Below, piece by piece: positions 58,565 through 64,000 of a DNA stretch of 64,000 nt (positions within the stretch are counted from its first letter, which is position 1; the number at the start of each line of letters is the position of its first letter). The position numbers were made by a program, and so were the translations under genes. The DNA lies in contig OY282365.1 of NCBI GenBank assembly GCA_958295685.1, forward strand, positions 1,302,001 through 1,366,000. The letters are read 5' to 3'. This stretch comes from an uncultured Dehalococcoidia bacterium (GTDB lineage Bacteria; Chloroflexota; Dehalococcoidia; Lucifugimonadales; CATQGZ01). The notes below the pieces were generated by a model. The model was not told the DNA's origin and did no database searches. It was given only the letters and a program-made list of their open reading frames with translations.

Positions 58565-60790
58565 ATGACGCTCTTCCTTCGGTTCATCCGACCCCGCTCG
58601 CGGCAGGCGCTCTCGGTCTGGGTTCCGCTGATAGCCGTGGGCTTCATCTCATGCGTCGGCCTATCTCTGGCGCTGGGCTTCCGTTCCGGAGCGCTCGCGC
58701 AGCACGACACCGCCACGCTGCGCGACGGAGGCAGCGGCTTCGCACCCAGGACCAGGTCGGCCGGAGAGCCGCCCCTGCGGTGGTCCAGGCCGGTAGCCAC
58801 CGGCTACGGGCCTCTGATCGTCACCGTCTTCTGGGGAGAGGAGGGACAGCGGCTCGGCCTTCCCGGAATCCCCCAGGTCGAGATGAGCGGCGCCGTTCTG
58901 GCCTCCCCGGCGGCGCTCTCCCAGCTCGAGGACGACTGGACGGGCGAGTTGGGCGGCTGGCTGGGCGAGGGGCCTGTGCGGGAGCTTCCCAGGGCGGCCC
59001 TGGCCCACCCGCGCGAGCTGGTGATCGTGGAGTTCACCGACACGGTTTCGCCGGAGGCTGCGGCCGGCTCTAGCTTCCAACCGATTCAGCAGGCGGACAG
59101 GGGCTATGCTCCTCCGACCGGCTTCGTGATCATGGGCCTTCTCATCCTCGTGCTCCCGTCGGTCGCGCTGGCGAGGGCCGGCGCCGCGGTGCATCTGAAC
59201 ACGAGGTCACGGCGGTACGGACTGTTGAGGGTCCTGGGCGCTCCGCCGCGGCAGCTGGCCGCGGTCATCGCGGCCGACATGGCGATTCCCACGCTCGCGG
59301 GCGCGCTGGCGGGTTCGGCCGTCTATGCGGCCGCCATGTCGACGTTGGGGTCGTTCACGCTTGCCGGGAGTTCCTACTGGGCGAGCGGCCTGGTCCTTCC
59401 CGTCACGCTGTCCCTTGCCCTGCCGCTCGTCGTCGTCCTGGTTGGGCTGGCGAGCGCGGTCCGGATGATCCGCCGCGCCAGCCGCGACCCTGTCGGAATG
59501 CTGAGAGGGGAGCGCAGGCGTGTCTCCGTGTTCGCGTACCTGGCGGCTGTCGGCGTCCTGGCCGGCCCGGCCGCCGTGTTCGCGTCCTCCGAAGTGTCGG
59601 ACTTCGCGCTGTCGGCGTGGCTGATAACCGCCGGGCTGCTCCTGAGCGTCGTGGGACTCGAGGGGCTGTCCCGGATCGCGGTCGCCTTTACGGGCAGAGT
59701 ACTCGCCAGCCGAACGCGGTTCCAGGTGGCGGGATCGAGGCTGTCGCGGTCGGGAGCCGAAGCCCTGTTGGGCGTGTCCGCCACGTCCGTGGCCGTCCTG
59801 CTGATCGTGTTCTACGCCTACTCGAACATTGATAACCGTCCGCCCCCGACCGGGGACTTCGACGTCCTAGCCCGTCTCCCGACCCTCGACTCGTCCGGAC
59901 CGATCGTCGGCGCGATGTCCGACGTCGATGGAGTCACCCGGGTCGTGGCAATAGGTCGGGCTTCCGTCTACATCGACGAATATGAAGGACGGGTATACAC
60001 GATGACCTGCGACGACGCGCGCGGCTCGGTAAAGCTCGAGGGGCCATGCGAAGTTGGGAGCGTCTACCCGGTACGCCGCCTCCTGGACGCCGATACCGTG
60101 ACCGTGACGGCCCAGCGCCCCTTCCCCGGCATGGAGCCTGACACGGACACGTCGATTTACGGGACCCGCCCGGTAGGAGGACGAGTCATCGCGTCATGGC
60201 TTCCCGCGACCTCGAATATCCAAGCCGTGCTGATCACGGACGAGAGTCCCGCCCGACATGAGGTCCTTCTCATCACCACCGACGGCGCCCCCGGGTCCCT
60301 TCGCCGGGTCATCGAGGGTCTTCGGAGCCGGCCCGAAGAGTTGTATCCGACCACCAGGGCGGCCCTCGAATCAGGGGTCACCGACGACACGCTGGTCGTG
60401 CTCCCATACCTGTTCGTGATGACCACCGCGGCCGCCGGGGTCGCGGCGGTCGCGCTGCTCTACGCCGTCATGCTCCTATTCCGCCAGCGCCAGGGGGAAT
60501 TCAGGATGCTGCGAGCCCAGGGCGCGACCCGGATGCTGCTGTCAGTGGACCTCGCGCTGCTGTTCGCCGTCCCGCTGATACTCGCCTTCGGTCTCGCAGT
60601 GGCCTCCGGCGCTGCCCTGGCCGTCTCCTACAACACGGCCTTCGGCGTCCCCGCGCCCCGGATAGACCCGCAGGCAGTATCGATACTGGCCTTCGTGCTG
60701 GCGATTGGCATGGCGGCAGCCGTCCTGGTAGCGGTGAGGGCAGCCCGAACACCGCCGCTTGTCACCGACCCCGACGCGGCGGCGGCGTGA
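58565..60790 (+). CDS. FtsX-like ABC transporter permease
   Basis: A 741-residue permease of the MacB/LolC type. First helix VPLIAVGFISCVGLSLALGF, a long extracellular domain (to about residue 185), a helix cluster (GFVIMGLLILVLPSVALARA, RRYGLLRVLGAPPRQLAAVI), a second extracellular domain from about residue 435 (NIDNRPPPTGDFDVLARLPT) and the final FtsX block (RQRQGEFRMLRAQGATRMLL). Two FtsX domains in one chain. The ATPase gene follows 63 bp downstream. Likely an exporter or mechanotransmitter acting on lipoproteins, peptides or antibiotics. Confidence 0.88.
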   Translation: MTLFLRFIRPRSRQALSVWVPLIAVGFISCVGLSLALGFRSGALAQHDTATLRDGGSGFAPRTRSAGEPPLRWSRPVATGYGPLIVTVFWGEEGQRLGLPGIPQVEMSGAVLASPAALSQLEDDWTGELGGWLGEGPVRELPRAALAHPRELVIVEFTDTVSPEAAAGSSFQPIQQADRGYAPPTGFVIMGLLILVLPSVALARAGAAVHLNTRSRRYGLLRVLGAPPRQLAAVIAADMAIPTLAGALAGSAVYAAAMSTLGSFTLAGSSYWASGLVLPVTLSLALPLVVVLVGLASAVRMIRRASRDPVGMLRGERRRVSVFAYLAAVGVLAGPAAVFASSEVSDFALSAWLITAGLLLSVVGLEGLSRIAVAFTGRVLASRTRFQVAGSRLSRSGAEALLGVSATSVAVLLIVFYAYSNIDNRPPPTGDFDVLARLPTLDSSGPIVGAMSDVDGVTRVVAIGRASVYIDEYEGRVYTMTCDDARGSVKLEGPCEVGSVYPVRRLLDADTVTVTAQRPFPGMEPDTDTSIYGTRPVGGRVIASWLPATSNIQAVLITDESPARHEVLLITTDGAPGSLRRVIEGLRSRPEELYPTTRAALESGVTDDTLVVLPYLFVMTTAAAGVAAVALLYAVMLLFRQRQGEFRMLRAQGATRMLLSVDLALLFAVPLILAFGLAVASGAALAVSYNTAFGVPAPRIDPQAVSILAFVLAIGMAAAVLVAVRAARTPPLVTDPDAAAA

Positions 60791-60853
60791 ACGAAGTGTG
60801 GCATCGAGGCAGGGCCGGAGGCCACGAGAGGCCATGAGAGGAAGGAATCCTGA

Positions 60854-61552
60854 ATGACCACCGCAGCGGCAATGGAACCCGTCCTGACGGCGCGGGGACT
60901 GAGTCAGAACTTCGGCGAACGGAGCGTCCTGAGCGGGGCCGACCTGGAGCTCCGGCACGGTGAGGCGCTCGCCGTCGTGGGCGTGAGCGGCTCGGGGAAG
61001 TCGACGCTGCTCTACGCCCTGGCGGGGCTGCGGCAGCCTGAGGGCGGCACGGTCGCATGGGGCGGCCACGACGACGTATGGAGTCTGCGCGAACCCGAAA
61101 TCACGCTGGCCCGCAGATCGACCTGCGGGTTCGTCTTCCAGTTCCCCGCGTTCCTGGACGACCTCACGGTCGCGGCGAACGTCGCCGTCCCGCTCGTCGT
61201 GTCGGGAACCAGGCCCCGCGGCGCGCGCGGGCGGGCGCGTGAACTGCTCGACCGGTTCGGCCTCGGCCCGCTGGCGGACAACTACCCGGCCACGCTCTCC
61301 GGCGGCGAGCTCCAGCGCGCGTCAATAGCCCGGGCCCTGGTGATGGAGCCCGGCATCGTCTTCTGCGACGAGCCTACCGGCGCGCTGGACGAGAAGAACT
61401 CCGAGCTGGTGGTCGGCGAGCTGCGGAGAATCGCCGAGGAGTTCGGCGTCGGCGTGCTGATCGTTACACACGACCCCTCGGTGTGGACGGCGTGCGACCG
61501 CGTACTCCGGCTCGACGAGGGAAGGCTGGTGGAGGAGGGTTCGGCGCCGTGA
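60854..61552 (+). CDS. ABC transporter ATPase (LolD/MacB-type)
   Basis: A 232-residue ATPase: Walker A VVGVSGSGKSTLLYALAGL, Q-loop CGFVFQFPAFLDDL, signature LSGGELQRASIARALV, Walker B IVFCDEPTGALDEKN and switch His IVTHDPSVW. It fits the permease gene upstream as one transporter. Confidence 0.92.
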   Translation: MTTAAAMEPVLTARGLSQNFGERSVLSGADLELRHGEALAVVGVSGSGKSTLLYALAGLRQPEGGTVAWGGHDDVWSLREPEITLARRSTCGFVFQFPAFLDDLTVAANVAVPLVVSGTRPRGARGRARELLDRFGLGPLADNYPATLSGGELQRASIARALVMEPGIVFCDEPTGALDEKNSELVVGELRRIAEEFGVGVLIVTHDPSVWTACDRVLRLDEGRLVEEGSAP

Positions 61553-61573
61553 CGCCCTACTGACCGGAGGCGC

Positions 61574-62533
61574 TCACGCCCTCTCCAGCCTGGTGACCTC
61601 GAACTGCCACCAAGAGCCCGACAGCACACCCGAGGCGCACTCCATGCGGGGCGCGTCCTCGATCCGGGCCACCGTTGCGTCATAGGCGCCCGCCGAGGCC
61701 CCCTCGCCGAACTCTATCCTCACAACCGTCCCCTGGGGACCCGATTCCAGGACGGCCCCCGACTTCGGACGGTCTGCCCACTCCCAGCCCTCGCGCATGA
61801 GGACGGCCTGCTCGACGTGCTGCTCCTGCGGCGAGTCGAGGCCGACCCATCCACGGTGGAACGGCCGCAGGGCCGAGGGAGGGCGTGTCCGAAACAGGAG
61901 GGCGTCCAGATCGTCGACCCCCATGCGTACCCAGTTTCGCCCCTCCGGCATGTCGACCAGGTTGGGCGCGAACCGGTGGCCTCCGAGGTGGCTCACCCGG
62001 AAGACGCGGAGGCTGCCGCCCGGCCTGCGCGCGTAGAAGTTGCGGAGCCGGTCGTACACAGGGTATCCCAGGGTGCCGCAGCAGGAGTCGTGGCTGCCGT
62101 GCGTGCACACCAGGATGTCCCTGAGATGCGAGGTGCGCTCCCGGAACCGCTCGAACGGCCCCGTGTCGGGGCTGCTCGACACCAGTTCTCCGACCAGGGA
62201 CGCCGCGCTCTCCGTCGGGACCAGATACTCGGCCTTGTCGAACGCGGAGAATCGGCCGCCGGGCCTGGAGAAGAGGATGACCCGCGTATGGCCTTCCCGC
62301 GAGTAGTCGTCGTCCGGGAGAATGCACTGGAGCTTCGCCTCGGTCTCCGTGCCGTCCGCGCCCGTTGCCGCCTCCCAGACCCCGGCGGGAAAGTGCCTGG
62401 ACCTGAACGCCTGGGCCTCCCAGGGCCCCGGGACCTCGACGAGCAGGCATCGCCGCCAGCTGAACGCCGAGCCGCCGGGGGCCTCCTGGTTGGCTGTGGA
62501 GAACTCGGCGCATGGGAGATTATCGGTGGTCAA
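61574..62533 (-). CDS. Sucrase/ferredoxin-like protein
   Basis: A 319-residue Suc_Fer-like protein. The N-terminal part (WRRCLLVEVPGPWEAQAFRS) and the thioredoxin-like 2Fe-2S part (DILVCTHGSHDSCCGTLGYP with the CxxxxxxxCC ligands, VSHLGGHRFAPNLVDMPEGR) are diagnostic. Despite the name most members are redox proteins of unknown partner. The open frame starts at ATG 62,596, but TTGGAT-18 bp-TATCAT lies over that ATG, so I chose TTG 62,533. It is convergent with the ABC ATPase gene. Confidence 0.85.
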   Translation of the reverse strand: MTTDNLPCAEFSTANQEAPGGSAFSWRRCLLVEVPGPWEAQAFRSRHFPAGVWEAATGADGTETEAKLQCILPDDDYSREGHTRVILFSRPGGRFSAFDKAEYLVPTESAASLVGELVSSSPDTGPFERFRERTSHLRDILVCTHGSHDSCCGTLGYPVYDRLRNFYARRPGGSLRVFRVSHLGGHRFAPNLVDMPEGRNWVRMGVDDLDALLFRTRPPSALRPFHRGWVGLDSPQEQHVEQAVLMREGWEWADRPKSGAVLESGPQGTVVRIEFGEGASAGAYDATVARIEDAPRMECASGVLSGSWWQFEVTRLERA

Positions 62534-62614
62534 TGGAGAAGGCCTCGCTGTATCGTGTTGGCCGACATGATAGCAGTGAGCGGCGGCTGCATCCAATCGG
62601 CCGACCGCGGGCGG

Positions 62615-62938
62615 TCAGTTCGCGCTCTCCATGACCACCTCGTTCAGATAGGTCCGGATGCCGGCCTGGTATCTGGACATCTCTCCGAAGCGCCGCGTGG
62701 CGTCGAACATGACGGCCGTGGTGAGGGCCGCCGCCTTGTTGTGGTGGCGGATCAGGCCCCCGACGTTACCCATGCGGCACCCGCGGCCGCGCAGGTACGA
62801 CTTCACGATCGCGCTCAACACCCGCAGGGCCAAGCCCGAGGAGGCGTACTCCATGACCTCGATCACTCCGCGCCACTGGGAGGACAGCTGCCTGACGTCG
62901 GCGCGCGAGACCTTCAGTCCGTCGAAGTCCAGGTACAT
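62615..62938 (-). CDS. Hypothetical 107-residue helical protein
   Basis: Starts MYLDFDGLKVSRADVRQLSS and is mostly helical (GLIRHHNKAAALTTAVMFDA, FGEMSRYQAGIRTYLNEVVM). No known family. ATG 62,938 follows TCGGAGG by 9 bases; a TATCAT box lies upstream. It has several Arg/His in the middle, and a nucleic-acid or phosphate role is possible but unproven. Confidence 0.65.
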   Translation of the reverse strand: MYLDFDGLKVSRADVRQLSSQWRGVIEVMEYASSGLALRVLSAIVKSYLRGRGCRMGNVGGLIRHHNKAAALTTAVMFDATRRFGEMSRYQAGIRTYLNEVVMESAN

Positions 62939-63081
62939 GGGCAGGGGCCTCCGAATCCGTAGTGAGACCCTGGAATGATATTCGGAGGACGCGCGGGTTT
63001 GAAAGAGGGGTTTGGTTCCGAAATCGGCCTTTTCGGGCCGCGGGTCACTCCCCACCGACCACCGACCACCAGTCGTGGTGG

Positions 63082-63110
63082 TTGCTTGTCGGAGGGAGCG
63101 CGCCTATCAT
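63082..63110 (+). promoter_or_regulatory. Promoter of SDR-pyrG transcript
   Basis: TTGCTT 63,082-63,087, 17-bp spacer, TATCAT 63,105-63,110, 37 bp before ATG 63,147. Confidence 0.65.
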
Positions 63111-63146
63111 GGTGCGTGAACACGACCTTAAATTGAGGAGACTGCC

Positions 63147-63938
63147 ATGCTGCCCGCCGAATACTCCGTGGAAGACAGGACGGTTATCGTGACGGGTGCC
63201 GCGCGAGGCATCGGGAAGGGCATCACGCGGGTGCTCGCCGAGGCCGGCGCCAAGGTGATGGTTACCGCCCTGACCGACCGCTACCTCGGCCCTCTGGCCG
63301 AGGAGCTGGCCGCCGCCGGGACGCCCATCGAGACGCTCGCCGCCGACGCCACCAGCGCGGAGGACTGGGAGCGGACTATGGGCCTGGCAATGGAGCGCTG
63401 GGGCCGGGTGGACGTGCTCGTCAACAACCTGGGGGACGCGATCTCCAAGCCGCTGATCCCGCTGCCGGGTTCCGGGGGCGGCTCGCCGGTCAGCGACGAG
63501 GAGTGGCGGAGCGTGCTGGACGTCAATCTCACACAGGCATTCATGGGATGCCGCGCGGTCGGCCCCCACCTCCTGGAGCGGCGCCGCGGCAGGGTGATCA
63601 ACGTCAGCGGATTCGCCGCCAGGAAAGGCGCCCCGGGGCTGCTCACCTACTCAGCCGCCAAGGCGGGGCTGGCCAGATTCACCCAGACGCTGTCCCTCGA
63701 GTGGGCGCCCTACGGAGTCACCGTCAACTCGATCGCGCCGGGCTTCTTCCCAGACCCCGAGACGGGAGACCCCGACGAGGTGGCCGCGGCGAGGAAGCGC
63801 GCCGAAAAGATGGTGCCCCTCGGCCGAGTGGGCGAGCTGCGGGAGGTCGGGCTGCTCGCCCTCTACCTCGCGTCGGACGCCTCACGATACATGACCGGAG
63901 AAACCCTCTACCTGGACGGAGGCGTGACCCACGCATGA
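63147..63938 (+). CDS. Short-chain dehydrogenase/reductase (FabG-like)
   Basis: A 263-residue SDR: VIVTGAARGIGKGITRVLAE, VNNLGDA, catalytic Ser in GRVINVSGFAARKG, YSAAKAGLARFTQT and the C-terminal GETLYLDGGVTHA. The coenzyme strand (VMVTALTD) has no acid, so NADP use is likely. Its stop overlaps the start of pyrG (ATGA), so they are coupled. Substrate unknown. Confidence 0.9.
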   Translation: MLPAEYSVEDRTVIVTGAARGIGKGITRVLAEAGAKVMVTALTDRYLGPLAEELAAAGTPIETLAADATSAEDWERTMGLAMERWGRVDVLVNNLGDAISKPLIPLPGSGGGSPVSDEEWRSVLDVNLTQAFMGCRAVGPHLLERRRGRVINVSGFAARKGAPGLLTYSAAKAGLARFTQTLSLEWAPYGVTVNSIAPGFFPDPETGDPDEVAAARKRAEKMVPLGRVGELREVGLLALYLASDASRYMTGETLYLDGGVTHA

Positions 63939-64000
63939 CCCGCTACGTGTTCGTCACGGGCGGCGTCGTCAGCTCGGTGGGTAAGGGCATCAGCGTCGCG
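63935..64000 (+). CDS. pyrG: CTP synthase, N-terminal fragment (runs off window)
   Basis: Twenty-two codons read TRYVFVTGGVVSSVGKGISV, the unmistakable N-terminus of CTP synthase with its P-loop (GGVVSSVGKG). The enzyme makes CTP from UTP, ATP and glutamine. The rest lies beyond the window edge. It starts inside the stop codon of the upstream dehydrogenase gene. Confidence 0.95.
   Translation, partial: MTRYVFVTGGVVSSVGKGISVA

Overview
The window is high-GC bacterial chromosome. It most resembles the Chloroflexota, in particular the SAR202/Dehalococcoidia lineages. This is inferred from style rather than from a marker gene. Pointers are the peptide-transporter binding protein with its long VE-rich heptad linker after the lipobox, paired Gfo/Idh/MocA dehydrogenases, DUF1800, NHL-repeat and short-chain dehydrogenase genes, lipoproteins with Pro/Thr linkers, and several genes whose -10 box lies almost on the start codon.

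Layout. 1-5,125 is a phage-derived segment: XRE regulator, small terminase, a small unknown gene, large terminase, portal and a repeat-rich small protein. There is no capsid, protease, tail or integrase gene. 5,153-7,837 is a lower-GC restriction-modification island: cytosine-C5 methyltransferase, phospholipase-D-fold endonuclease, Vsr nick endonuclease and a 58-residue zinc-ribbon protein. 7,867-18,000 holds two sugar-type dehydrogenases, lipoproteins and a peptide ABC transporter without ATPases. 18,845-28,674 carries a DadA-like oxidase, mutS, and a NuoE/NuoF/NuoG-like plus FNR-like operon. 29,479-32,548 has rsfS, ndk, tsaB, tsaE and a lipoprotein. 33,215-41,398 has a DUF2680-like secreted protein, a two-component system, an esterase, OsmC, DUF1800 and a DUF262/HNH defence-type protein. 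41,451-52,294 has two dehydrogenases, an NHL protein, ccmAB, a Vms1-like peptidyl-tRNA hydrolase, a cobalamin riboswitch with btuFCD, and plsY. 52,464-64,000 has a Gld-type ABC export operon, short-chain dehydrogenases, tRNA-Gln, tRNA-Glu, a FtsX/LolD-type ABC pair, a sucrase/ferredoxin-like protein and the start of pyrG.

The most unusual content is between the genes. Two related families of dispersed cassettes recur (A: about 865, 29,237, 45,518, 58,152; B: about 12,245, 12,687, 13,070, 18,529, 32,710). Each has a sigma70-type promoter with a shared spacer sequence and a short ORF. Full copies then have a run of 4-9 direct repeats spaced 11 bp apart, a conserved stretch, and a single inverted copy of that cassette's own repeat unit. 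The unit changes from cassette to cassette and the inverted copy changes with it. One cassette (A1) leads directly into the small-terminase gene; the others look like detached copies of the same 5' module. Several B copies are joined to a MITE-like element with 15-bp terminal inverted repeats. One simple copy of that MITE (42,822-42,997) has a perfect 8-bp target duplication.
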